Source: Mesorhizobium sp. J8 (GTDB lineage: Bacteria > Pseudomonadota > Alphaproteobacteria > Rhizobiales > Rhizobiaceae). From it: a stretch of DNA of 64,000 nt. Of the stretch, positions 27,794-35,719 are shown in pieces (position 1 is the first letter of the stretch; every line of letters begins with the position of its first letter). A program made the position numbers and the translations under genes. The notes under the pieces were generated by a model. It saw nothing but the letters and a program-made list of their open reading frames with translations, made no database searches and was not told the DNA's origin. Location: the NCBI RefSeq assembly GCF_016591715.1, contig NZ_AP024109.1:4216001-4280000 (forward strand), written 5' to 3'.

Positions 27794-29149
27794 CTATTCA
27801 GCGGCTTCGGCTCTCCCTTGTCCAATCTCGAGTCTCTTGGCGGTACGCGTCCAGAAGCCCGATATGAAAGCCGGGTCGCGAAGCGCCTCCAGCCGCCGCC
27901 ATTGCGGGAACGACGCGGCGAATGTCTCAGGCCCCATCCGGGCGTCCTTGTAGGGGTTCACCGCGCCGCCCGCCTCGACCGTGATGCGATCGAGCTCGGC
28001 GAGCAGCCGCAACGTCCTTTCGCCCCGGTTGGGGAAATCGAGCGTCAGCGTGTAGCCGGGCCGCGGGAAGGACAGCAGCGCCGGCGAGCGGACATCGCCG
28101 AAGCGCTTGAGCACTGTCAGGAACGATCCCTGCCTTGCCCGCCGCGCCGCATCGAGCAGTGCCGGCACGATGCGGCGGGCCTTCTCCTCCGGCACCACGC
28201 TTTGGTGCTGGAAAAGCCCGCGCGGCCCGTAGAGCCGGTTCCAGTCGCGGACGCCGTCGAGCGGAAAGAAGAAGGCCTGGTAGCCAGCTTGGCGCGGAAT
28301 CGCGGACTTGCCCTTTTTCCAGCGGTAGGCTGCGTTGAAGGCGGTGAGGAAGGGCCGGTTCAGCACATTGAACGGCGGCTGCACCGGCACGGAAAGCCGG
28401 CTGCCGGCATTCGCCGCGGCGTGCGAGCCGTGCTCGGCGTGATTGCCGGTGAACAAAAGCCCTCGCCCGCGCCCATGGCCGCCTGCAAGCTGGTCGATCC
28501 AGGCGACGGCATATTCGTTGGCCTGGTCGGCCGCCTCGGCAAGATCGAAGAATTCACCGAGATCGCGAAACCGCGTCGCCCTTTCCATGATGTCGAGCGA
28601 CGGCACCCGCATCAGCCTGATGGACGCTGAAAGGATCAGCCCGGTCAGCCCCATGCCGCCGATCGTCGCCCCGAACAGGCGGACATTGTCGGTCGCCGAG
28701 CAGCGATAGGTCCGGCCGTCGGACCGAAGCAGCGTCAAAGCCTCGACATGGCAGCCGAAGGTGCCGCGCCGATGATGGTTCTTGCCGTGAACGTCGTTGG
28801 CGATCGCGCCGCCCAGCGTCACGAACTGCGTGCCTGGAACCACGGCCGGAAAGAAGCCGTAGGGCGCGGCATAGGCGATGATGTCGCAAAGGAGCGTGCC
28901 GGCATCGGCTTCGAGCACGCCGGTCTCGGCGTTGAAGGAACGGATACGGTTGAACGGCCGCATGTCGACCACCATGCCGGCATCGTTCTGGCAACTGTCA
29001 CCATAGGAGCGGCCATTGCCGTAGCCGAGCAACGATCCCGGACTGGCCTTGCCGTTCTTCAGAATCGCGATCGCCTCTTCCGCCGGGATCGCCTTGCGCG
29101 CCGGTGGGGTCGCCAGTCCGAAGCTGCCGAAGCGCTCCTGCCCCATCAC
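27794..29149 (-). CDS. DprE1-like FAD-dependent polyprenylphosphoryl-ribose 2'-oxidase
   Basis: 451 residues from GTG (an ATG follows directly). VAO-type FAD domain with GYGNGRSYGD at 42-51 and HGKNHH at 121-126. Comparison from memory with mycobacterial DprE1 shows conserved active-site residues: His121 (His132), Gln314/Gln316, Lys348 in FLTVLKRFG, and Lys401 in PYKDAR (Lys418). The cysteine hit by benzothiazinones (Cys387) corresponds to Thr369. The enzyme oxidises C2' of polyprenyl-phosphoribose to a keto sugar. It is coupled to the UbiA-HAD gene by overlap. I rate the family as very likely, the exact sugar as inferred. Confidence 0.85.
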   Translation of the reverse strand: MMGQERFGSFGLATPPARKAIPAEEAIAILKNGKASPGSLLGYGNGRSYGDSCQNDAGMVVDMRPFNRIRSFNAETGVLEADAGTLLCDIIAYAAPYGFFPAVVPGTQFVTLGGAIANDVHGKNHHRRGTFGCHVEALTLLRSDGRTYRCSATDNVRLFGATIGGMGLTGLILSASIRLMRVPSLDIMERATRFRDLGEFFDLAEAADQANEYAVAWIDQLAGGHGRGRGLLFTGNHAEHGSHAAANAGSRLSVPVQPPFNVLNRPFLTAFNAAYRWKKGKSAIPRQAGYQAFFFPLDGVRDWNRLYGPRGLFQHQSVVPEEKARRIVPALLDAARRARQGSFLTVLKRFGDVRSPALLSFPRPGYTLTLDFPNRGERTLRLLAELDRITVEAGGAVNPYKDARMGPETFAASFPQWRRLEALRDPAFISGFWTRTAKRLEIGQGRAEAAE

Positions 29150-30579
29150 CAGCCCCCGGCGACGAGGAAGACCGCGCCGATCGCGACGACGATCTGGCTG
29201 CGCCAGTCGCGGATGATGAAGACGACCGGATCGTCATGCATCTCGTCGCGCCGGGCGAGGATCCAGACACGCATCGTGAGGTAGAGCACGATCGGCGCCA
29301 GCGGCCATATCAGCCACGGATGCGGGTAAAGCTCACGCACCGCCGGGCTGTCCATATAGAGCGCGAGCACCAGCGCCGAGGAGAAGGCCGACGCCATGCC
29401 GGCCTGGGCGACGATCTCCTGGTCCTCGGTCTGATAGCCGCGGCCGGCGATGCGCTCGCCCGGCGGGATGGCCGTGGTGCGCAATTCGACGAAGCGCTTC
29501 ACCAGCGCCAGCGACAGGAAGAAGAAGATCGAGAAGGCAAGCAGCCAGAAGGAAACGTCGACGCCGGTGGCGGCGGCGCCCGCCAGCACGCGGATCGTGT
29601 AGAGGCCCGCAAGCGTCAGCACATCGACCAGGAGCATGCGCTTGAACGACAGCGAATAGGCGGTGGTGACGACCAAGTAGCCTAAAAGCACGCCAAGGAA
29701 TTCGATCGGCAGGAAGAGGCTGGCGGCAAGGCCGATCGCAAGCAGCGCGGCGATGGCCCCGAGCCCGAACGGGATCGACAATGCGCCGCTGGCGAAAGGC
29801 CGGTTGCGCTTGGTCGGATGCTTGCGGTCGAGCGCGAGGTCGAAGAAATCGTTGAGGATGTAGATGGCGGACGCCACCGCGCTGAAGGAGACGAACGCCA
29901 GCAGGCATTCCCAGATCATATTGGGATTGAAATATTCGTGCGACAGCACCATCGGCACGGCGATCAGCGCGTTCTTCAGCCACTGATGCATGCGCAGCAT
30001 CTTGATGTAGGTCCGAAACGTCGGCTTCGGCGCCGGCATGGCCTCGGCTTGATGGGCCGCCTGCCAGCGCCGGGCCACGCGGTCGGGCGCCACGACCAGC
30101 GCGCTGCGCGCGGCGTCGAACACTTTGAGGTCGTGGCGACTGTTGCCGGCATAGTCGAAGCCAGCATCGCCATAAGCGGCGACAAGGGCCGCGCATTTCT
30201 TGGCCGACGTCATGTTGTGCGGCCCGTCGGTCGCCAGCACATGATCGAAAATGCCGAGATGTGCCGCGATCGCCTCGGCGAACTTGCGCGGCGTTCCCGT
30301 CGCCAGCACGATCTTGCGGCCCTCCCGATGCTCGGCGCGCAACCGCTCAAGCAGGTCCTGGCGGTAAGGCAGCGAGGCCGGGTCAATGTCGACTCGCCTG
30401 GCGATCTCCCGCTTCAGCCGGGCCGGTCCGCCGGCCAGCCAGAAGGGCAGGAGAAAGACATAGAGCGGGTTCTTCTTGAGCAGGATGAACAAACCTTCCC
30501 ACAGAAGGTCCGTTGCAATCAGCGTTCCGTCGAGATCGACCGCAAGCGGAATTGCGTTCCTGTCCGACCTCGCGTCCAT
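29146..30579 (-). CDS. HAD phosphatase-UbiA fusion, putative polyprenyl-phosphate phosphoribosyltransferase
   Basis: 477 residues from the ATG after GGGGCAGGA; a TTG 20 codons upstream is less likely. Residues 10-165 form a HAD domain with VDLDGT (Asp15, Asp17), LATGT and GNSRHD. Residues 190-477 form a UbiA membrane domain with eight to nine helices and the Mg-binding NDFFDLALD (Asn243, Asp244, Asp247, Asp251). In mycobacteria a UbiA protein (Rv3806c) makes decaprenyl-phosphoryl-5-phosphoribose and a separate phosphatase removes the 5-phosphate. The fusion may do both. First gene of the operon. Confidence 0.82.
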   Translation of the reverse strand: MDARSDRNAIPLAVDLDGTLIATDLLWEGLFILLKKNPLYVFLLPFWLAGGPARLKREIARRVDIDPASLPYRQDLLERLRAEHREGRKIVLATGTPRKFAEAIAAHLGIFDHVLATDGPHNMTSAKKCAALVAAYGDAGFDYAGNSRHDLKVFDAARSALVVAPDRVARRWQAAHQAEAMPAPKPTFRTYIKMLRMHQWLKNALIAVPMVLSHEYFNPNMIWECLLAFVSFSAVASAIYILNDFFDLALDRKHPTKRNRPFASGALSIPFGLGAIAALLAIGLAASLFLPIEFLGVLLGYLVVTTAYSLSFKRMLLVDVLTLAGLYTIRVLAGAAATGVDVSFWLLAFSIFFFLSLALVKRFVELRTTAIPPGERIAGRGYQTEDQEIVAQAGMASAFSSALVLALYMDSPAVRELYPHPWLIWPLAPIVLYLTMRVWILARRDEMHDDPVVFIIRDWRSQIVVAIGAVFLVAGGW

Positions 30580-30774
30580 TGTCCTGCCCCGATCGAGCGC
30601 CAGATTCCGAAATTCCGCTTCGGAGCCGCGCCAATTCAACCCACGCCCTGTGCCGGCGTCCTCGGGGGAGATATAGCCGGGGATGACGCAACGAACGTTA
30701 AAACGTCCGGTTGCAGGGCATGGTCATACCGGTTTTTCGGGCACCATCGTTAAGCGTCGACTACCGGAAACGAT

Positions 30775-30801
30775 AAAAGGCCGGACAGCGGTCCGGCCTT
30801 T
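30775..30801 (-). terminator. Terminator of small secreted protein gene
   Basis: AAAGGCCGGAC and GTCCGGCCTTT form a 10-11-bp stem around a 4-base loop. On the minus strand the run is CCTTTTATCG. Confidence 0.82.
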
Positions 30802-30833
30802 GCCAATCTTGCGGGGCCAATCAGCGGCAAGAG

Positions 30834-31097
30834 TTACTTGATGCGGGCCGCCCCGCCCGAAATTTCGACCGTTTCCGAGCCGGTCAGGGCTTCGAGGTCA
30901 CCATTGGGCAGGGTGACGAAGCAGCCGTTCGAGCAGAATTCCACCGTCTCGCCGGCGGCAAGCGTCAGTTCGCTCTTGGCGCCGCCTTCGGTCACGACCA
31001 GGGTCCGCGTCTGAGCGTCCCTATTGATCGCGCTGGCGGCGAAAGCCGAACCGCCCAGGGCCAAGAAAGCGATGGCGGCAACGACAGACTTCCACAT
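30834..31097 (-). CDS. Small secreted protein, unknown function
   Basis: 87 residues. A clear signal peptide (MWKSVVAAIAFLALGGSAFA) cleaves near Ala20-Ala21. The mature part is an acidic, beta-rich 65-residue domain with one Cys pair (FCSNGCF at 54-60) followed by PNGDLEALTGSETVEI. No family is recognised. The frame is open further upstream, but the signal peptide fixes the start. It has its own terminator, so it is a single-gene transcript. Confidence 0.75.
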   Translation of the reverse strand: MWKSVVAAIAFLALGGSAFAASAINRDAQTRTLVVTEGGAKSELTLAAGETVEFCSNGCFVTLPNGDLEALTGSETVEISGGAARIK

Positions 31098-31166
31098 TGC
31101 ATTTCCGGTGTTTTGCACACCGCCTCTGTTCAAATTTGCAAGGCATTCTCGCCCTTTGCATCGAAG

Positions 31167-31194
31167 CTTATATGAGATGTTACCTGAACCGCAA
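31167..31194 (-). promoter_or_regulatory. Candidate promoter of the small secreted protein
   Basis: Minus strand: TTGCGG (31194-31189), 16-bp spacer, TATAAG (31172-31167), about 70 bases before the start codon. The rest of the gap 31098-31250 shows nothing else; 31251-31412 is a palindromic repeat. Confidence 0.4.
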
Positions 31195-31250
31195 CTGAAT
31201 GCCGCATTCATGCCACAATCGGTTTGGGTTCGTCGCAGGTAGCGCCACCG

Positions 31251-31412
31251 AAGGTGTATCGATATTCGGTCAGGCAGAGTCGGAGTCGAAGACGGGCGCG
31301 TAGCGACCAAACTGGGTGGGCTCCGAGAACCGGAGCGGAGCGTACCTGAAAGTGCGTAAGCACCGGAAGATGCCATTTGCAGACCGGCCTCACCCGATAT
31401 CGATGCACCTTA
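31251..31412. repeat. Long palindromic element, copy A (diverged)
   Basis: Ends AAGGTGTATCGATATTCGG and CCGATATCGATGCACCTT are complementary. The centre contains GAGAACCGGAGCGGAGCGTAC and GTGCGTAAGCACCGGAAG. The same plan is seen at 39312-39444 and 59487-59631. Its right end contains the TAA stop of the MscS-type gene. Confidence 0.75.
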
Positions 31413-33899
31413 GCCAGGGTCGGGCTTGCGGCCCCTCCGCTTCATCTTGGCCAGCCGCTCCCGCTCGGCCGCGGCTTCCGCCTCGAGCCGCTGGCGCTCG
31501 GCGAATTCGGCCTCGATCTTGTCGTCGTCGATCGGCCAAGGTTCGTGCTTCTTGCTCTCGACCACGGCGCGCGGCGTCGATGGGATCTCGATCTGCTCCT
31601 GCTCGAAGATGTCGAAGATGGCGAAGCGGATGTCGTTCTGCACGACGCTGCCGTTCATGATGTCGGCCACGAACACCCGGATCTCGAATTCGAGCGCGGC
31701 CGAGCCGAAATTGGCAAAGAGGACGAAGGGCTCGGGATTCTTCAGCACCATCGGATGGGCGCGCGCAATGTCCGTCAGGATGGCATGGACGCGCTTGACG
31801 TCGCTGCCATAGGCGACGCCGACCTTGATGTCGATGCGCCCGAGCTTGTTGCGATGCGTCCAGTTGCCGACCGCATTGTTGATGAGGTTCGAATTGGGCA
31901 GGATCACTGCCTGGCGCTGGAAGGTCTCTATCTCCGTGGCCCGCACGCTGATCTTGCGCACCGTGCCGCTGACGTCGCCCGCGACAATCCAGTCGCCGAC
32001 CTTGAACGGCCGCTCGGCAAGCAGGATGAGGCCTGAGACGAAATTCGACACGACGTTCTGCAGGCCGAAGCCGATACCCAGCGAAAGCGCGCCGGCGACC
32101 AGCGCCAGATTGGAAAGGTCGATGCCCGCGGCCGAGATGCCGACCAGTGCCGCGACAGCCACGCCGGCATAGCCGACACCCAGGCGGATCGAGTTGCGCA
32201 CGCCGGCATCGACCTTGCCGCGCGCCATCACCGAACCGTCCAGCCAGCCCTGGAACCAGCGCGTCAGGAAATAGCCGATGACGAAGACGACGATGCCGCT
32301 GAGGATGCCTAGCAAGGAGATGGTCACCGAACCGATCGTGACCCCGGTCGCCAGCTTGTAGGCCCAGGCCTCGATATCGCCGGGCTGGAAGCCCCACATC
32401 AACAGGATCAGCGGCAGGAAGACCACCACGATCATCAGGTTGATGGCGATGCTGACCACCAGCCCGAGCTGGTCGAGGGCGGTATCCTCGTAGCTTGAGT
32501 TTTCCGAAAGCCATCGCCCGACCGACGTATCGGCGAAGCCGCCCTCCTCGCCGATCGCGCGTGCCGACAGGAAGCCGATATAGGCGGTCACCAGCACCGT
32601 GCCGGTCACCACGACCTGGAAGGAGACGAAAAGGGCGAGACCGATATAGCCGAGCAGTGCCGCAGCAATGGTGAACAGGCCGAGGGCGATGGCAAGGAAG
32701 CGAAGCCATGCCGGCCAGGGGCGCCATGAGCCGTCAGCCGCCCTGAACGGCCGCAGCAGGCCCATCAGAATCAGGATGACGCCGACGATGATCGTGGCGA
32801 CAAAGCCCCTGGCGATCGTCAGCGACAGCGGCGAGCCCATCTTCTCGTTGACGACCGACAGGAAGTAATTGAACCCGAGCACCAGCGCCATGGCGGTCGT
32901 CAGTCCGACAAGCCAGCGCGCCGGGCCGGTCTCGACCGGGATCAGGCGCCAATTGGGCAGGCGCGGCTCGAGCGCCGCATTGGTCAGCCGGTTGACGCAG
33001 AACACCATGCCGATCACCGTCAGCAAGGCATCGAGGAAGGTGCCGATATCGCCACGCAGCACATTGTAATAGTTGAAGAAGAACACGGCCGAGGCGAAGA
33101 AGACGCCGAGCGCCAGCGTTGGCAGCAGCGTCGACCAGAAAGCCACCGACAGCCTGCTGAGATAGGAAGGATCCTCGATGGTCGGGTCGGCCTCGAATAT
33201 ACGGCCGAACAGGCGCCTGCCGCCGATCAACAGGACTGCCGCCAGCGCCAGGGCCATGAGCGTCGCCGCGAGGATCGCCTGGAACTTGAACCTGACGGCG
33301 AAGCTCGCCCAGGACGACACCGCCTTGTAGAGGCCCGTGAACTGGTCATGTGCGTCGGAAAATGCCTGCGGGCTCAGCGCCTCCGTCAGGTCGTAATGCT
33401 TGGTGATGACGCTGCGGAATAGCTCGCTGCGCATGGCGGCGATCTTGTCGACCAGCCCGTTGACGCGGATCGAAAGATTCTGCGCGCTGGCGACCACCGC
33501 GTTGATCTCGGCCTTCTCAGTGGCAAGCGCGCTCCGCTCGTTGCTGACGACCTCCGGCTCGGGAGGCTGTCCCTCCGCCGGCGGCGCGCCGAGCACCTGG
33601 ATGCGGTTGTTGATGTCGTTGAGGCGCTGCCGGAACGCCAGCGCGCTGTTCAGCGCCGCGCGCGAAATATCTTCCAGCTGCAACCGGATATCGACCAGCC
33701 CCGCATCATCCTGATTGGGGTCGCTCAGTTTCTTTTCCAGGCCGTCGGTCTTGGTCGTCAGATCCTGGATGACCTTGGTCTGATCGGCGATGAGCTGCGA
33801 GGAACCATGGCCGATCGCCTGGGCCGACGCCTCGAGCGCCGGCTGCCCGAAGACAGCGACGATGACGATCAGGATCAGGCGGAGCTGTCGGAAGAGCAT
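31410..33899 (-). CDS. Large MscS-family mechanosensitive channel (DUF3772 N-terminal domain)
   Basis: 829 residues. Signal peptide 1-27 (cleavage near ASAQA). A periplasmic coiled-coil-rich domain of about 35-190 matches DUF3772 (repeated Leu/Gln/Asp heptads, QLEDISRAALNSALAFRQRLND). Then come about ten membrane segments and a C-terminal MscS core, with the pore helix region VAGALSLGIGFGLQNVVSNFVSGLILL and the beta domain GDWIVAGDVSGTV. The C-terminus is a charged helix (RQRLEAEAAAERERLAKM). It releases solutes under osmotic downshock. The stop codon lies inside a palindromic repeat. Confidence 0.9.
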   Translation of the reverse strand: MLFRQLRLILIVIVAVFGQPALEASAQAIGHGSSQLIADQTKVIQDLTTKTDGLEKKLSDPNQDDAGLVDIRLQLEDISRAALNSALAFRQRLNDINNRIQVLGAPPAEGQPPEPEVVSNERSALATEKAEINAVVASAQNLSIRVNGLVDKIAAMRSELFRSVITKHYDLTEALSPQAFSDAHDQFTGLYKAVSSWASFAVRFKFQAILAATLMALALAAVLLIGGRRLFGRIFEADPTIEDPSYLSRLSVAFWSTLLPTLALGVFFASAVFFFNYYNVLRGDIGTFLDALLTVIGMVFCVNRLTNAALEPRLPNWRLIPVETGPARWLVGLTTAMALVLGFNYFLSVVNEKMGSPLSLTIARGFVATIIVGVILILMGLLRPFRAADGSWRPWPAWLRFLAIALGLFTIAAALLGYIGLALFVSFQVVVTGTVLVTAYIGFLSARAIGEEGGFADTSVGRWLSENSSYEDTALDQLGLVVSIAINLMIVVVFLPLILLMWGFQPGDIEAWAYKLATGVTIGSVTISLLGILSGIVVFVIGYFLTRWFQGWLDGSVMARGKVDAGVRNSIRLGVGYAGVAVAALVGISAAGIDLSNLALVAGALSLGIGFGLQNVVSNFVSGLILLAERPFKVGDWIVAGDVSGTVRKISVRATEIETFQRQAVILPNSNLINNAVGNWTHRNKLGRIDIKVGVAYGSDVKRVHAILTDIARAHPMVLKNPEPFVLFANFGSAALEFEIRVFVADIMNGSVVQNDIRFAIFDIFEQEQIEIPSTPRAVVESKKHEPWPIDDDKIEAEFAERQRLEAEAAAERERLAKMKRRGRKPDPG

Positions 33900-34030
33900 G
33901 ACTGTGTTGGCGACTCGCGGCCGAAAAAAACCTCGAAATTTCCGCCTTTGATAAAGACCGGCATATCGGGCGGCAAGCCGTCCCGACCGGATCGGCGGGA
34001 GTCGGCCTGGCGAAAAGCGATGGCGTAATC

Positions 34031-34060
34031 TTGGCTTTGCGCTTCCCGCCTGCTCTATAG
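34031..34060 (+). promoter_or_regulatory. Candidate promoter of soxBDAG
   Basis: TTGGCT (34031-34036), 18-bp spacer, CTATAG (34055-34060), 35 bases before soxB. A ribosome site (GATAGGAAG) precedes the ATG. Confidence 0.4.
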
Positions 34061-34094
34061 TCTGCCGCCTCGCATCAAAAGGACGATAGGAAGA

Positions 34095-35354
34095 ATGGCG
34101 GAATATTCAGCCTTTTCGCTGCTCAAGAACGCGCTGGCCGGCAATAAGGATTGGAAGCCCGCCTGGCGCAAGCCGGACCCCAAGGCTTCCTATGACGTGA
34201 TTATCATCGGTGGCGGCGGCCACGGTCTTTCGACCGCCTATTACCTTGCCAAGGAACACGGCATCACCAATGTCGCGGTGCTGGAGAAGGGCTGGCTGGG
34301 CTCCGGCAATGTCGGCCGCAACACCACGGCGGTGCGTTCCAACTATCTCTTGCCGCAGAACACCCGCTTCTACGAACATTCGATGAAGCTGTGGGAGAAC
34401 CTCTCTCACGACCTCAACTACAACGTCATGTTCTCGCAGCGCGGCTGCCTGAACCTCGCGCATACGCCCGCGCAACTCGACGATTATGCGCGGCGCGGCA
34501 ATGCCATGCGCCATCTCGGCGTCGACGCCGAGCTGTGGAGCGTCGACCGGATCAAGCGGCTTGTCCCGGCGCTGGATGTTTCGGGTTCGGCGCGTTTCCC
34601 CGTCCTTGGCGGGCTGATGCAGCCGCGCGCCGGCACGGCCCGGCACGACGCGGTCGCCTGGGGCTATGCGCGCGGCGCCGACCGACGCGGCGTCGATATC
34701 GTCGAGAATTGCGAGGTCACCGGCTTCCTGCGCGACGGCGGGCGCATCACCGGCGTTTCGACGACGCGCGGCGAGATCCGCGCCAAGAAGGTCGCCCTTG
34801 CGGTTGCCGGCAGCACCGGCCGCGTCATGCAGCTTGCCGGCATTTCGCACATGCCGATCGAAAGCCATGTGCTGCAGGCCTTCGTCTCGGAATCGCTAAA
34901 ACCCATCGTCGACACCGTTCTCACCTTCGGCATGGGCCATTTCTACATCTCTCAGTCCGACAAGGGCGGCCTCGTCTATGGCGGCGACCTTGACGGCTAC
35001 AACAGCTACGCCCAGCGCGGCAGCCTGCCGATCGTCGACGAGGTGATGAGCGAGATGCTGGCGCTGTTCCCCGGCCTGGCTCGTGTGCGTATGCTGCGCT
35101 CCTGGGGCGGGCTGTGCGACATGACGATGGACGGCTCGCCGATCATCACCACCGGTCCGCTGCCGGGAATGTATCTCAATTGCGGCTGGTGCTACGGCGG
35201 CTTCAAGGCGACGCCCGCCTCGGGCTGGTGCTTTGCCTACACCATCGCCAAGGACGAGCCGCATGAGCTCAACGCGCCCTTCACGCTCGACCGTTTCTAT
35301 CGTGGCCTCATCATCGACGACAAAGGCCAGGGCGCGAATCCGCGGCTGCATTAG
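34095..35354 (+). CDS. soxB: Sarcosine oxidase beta subunit
   Basis: 419 residues. The beta subunit holds FAD and the covalent FMN and oxidises sarcosine to glycine plus formaldehyde or methylene-THF. FAD motif GGGGHG is at 39-44, and GLMQPRAGTARHDAV contains His184, the likely FMN-linking histidine. C-terminal FAD contacts are CGWCYGGFKATPASG. Length is as in Corynebacterium SoxB. First gene of soxBDAG; a palindromic element separates it from soxD. Confidence 0.95.
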   Translation: MAEYSAFSLLKNALAGNKDWKPAWRKPDPKASYDVIIIGGGGHGLSTAYYLAKEHGITNVAVLEKGWLGSGNVGRNTTAVRSNYLLPQNTRFYEHSMKLWENLSHDLNYNVMFSQRGCLNLAHTPAQLDDYARRGNAMRHLGVDAELWSVDRIKRLVPALDVSGSARFPVLGGLMQPRAGTARHDAVAWGYARGADRRGVDIVENCEVTGFLRDGGRITGVSTTRGEIRAKKVALAVAGSTGRVMQLAGISHMPIESHVLQAFVSESLKPIVDTVLTFGMGHFYISQSDKGGLVYGGDLDGYNSYAQRGSLPIVDEVMSEMLALFPGLARVRMLRSWGGLCDMTMDGSPIITTGPLPGMYLNCGWCYGGFKATPASGWCFAYTIAKDEPHELNAPFTLDRFYRGLIIDDKGQGANPRLH

Positions 35355-35403
35355 GGAACCATGATCCCAAAAAGTGGAAATCGGCTTTTGGAAAAGATCA
35401 TGG
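35355..35403. repeat. Palindromic element, AAAAGTG-core type, AACCATGATC arms, inside the sox operon
   Basis: AACCATGATC and GATCATGGTT are perfect 10-bp arms. The interior CCAAAAAGTGG...CTTTTGG gives a second stem. It begins directly after the soxB stop. Confidence 0.75.
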
Positions 35404-35425
35404 TTGAACAAGAAGATACAAGAAA

Positions 35426-35719
35426 ATGCTGATCACCTGTCCCTATTGCGGCCCGCGCGACGTCATCGAATTCACTTACCAGGGCGACGGCAACCGCGAG
35501 CGGCCGCAGCCCGCGTCGCAGAACCTCGACGCCTGGAATGCCTATGTCTACGACCGGCTGAATCCGGCCGGTGATCACAATGAGATCTGGCAGCATTCCG
35601 GCGGTTGCCGCGCGCATCTGAGGGTCGTGCGCAACACCATCACGCATGAGATCCTGAGCACCGAATTCGCGCGTGGTGGCCACAAATCCACTGACAACAG
35701 GGCGGAGGGCCGCTCGTGA
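35426..35719 (+). CDS. soxD: Sarcosine oxidase delta subunit
   Basis: 97 residues. The small zinc-binding subunit of heterotetrameric sarcosine oxidase. Zinc ligands are seen as CPYCGPRD (Cys5, Cys8) and HSGGCRAHL near residues 57-65. The C-terminal tail is polar and overlaps the start of soxA by four bases (GTGA). Confidence 0.94.
   Translation: MLITCPYCGPRDVIEFTYQGDGNRERPQPASQNLDAWNAYVYDRLNPAGDHNEIWQHSGGCRAHLRVVRNTITHEILSTEFARGGHKSTDNRAEGRS

Noticed and set aside
22725..30579. Reading the operon as hopanoid side-chain synthesis because a class-III aminotransferase (HpnO-like) is present
   Set aside because: No squalene-hopene cyclase, HpnH or HpnG gene is nearby, whereas UbiA plus DprE1 fits a lipid-pentose pathway better.
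31251..31412. CRISPR-like interpretation of the repeated GGAGCGGAGCGTAC segments
   Set aside because: Copies are single, tens of kilobases apart and palindromic; there is no array and no cas gene.
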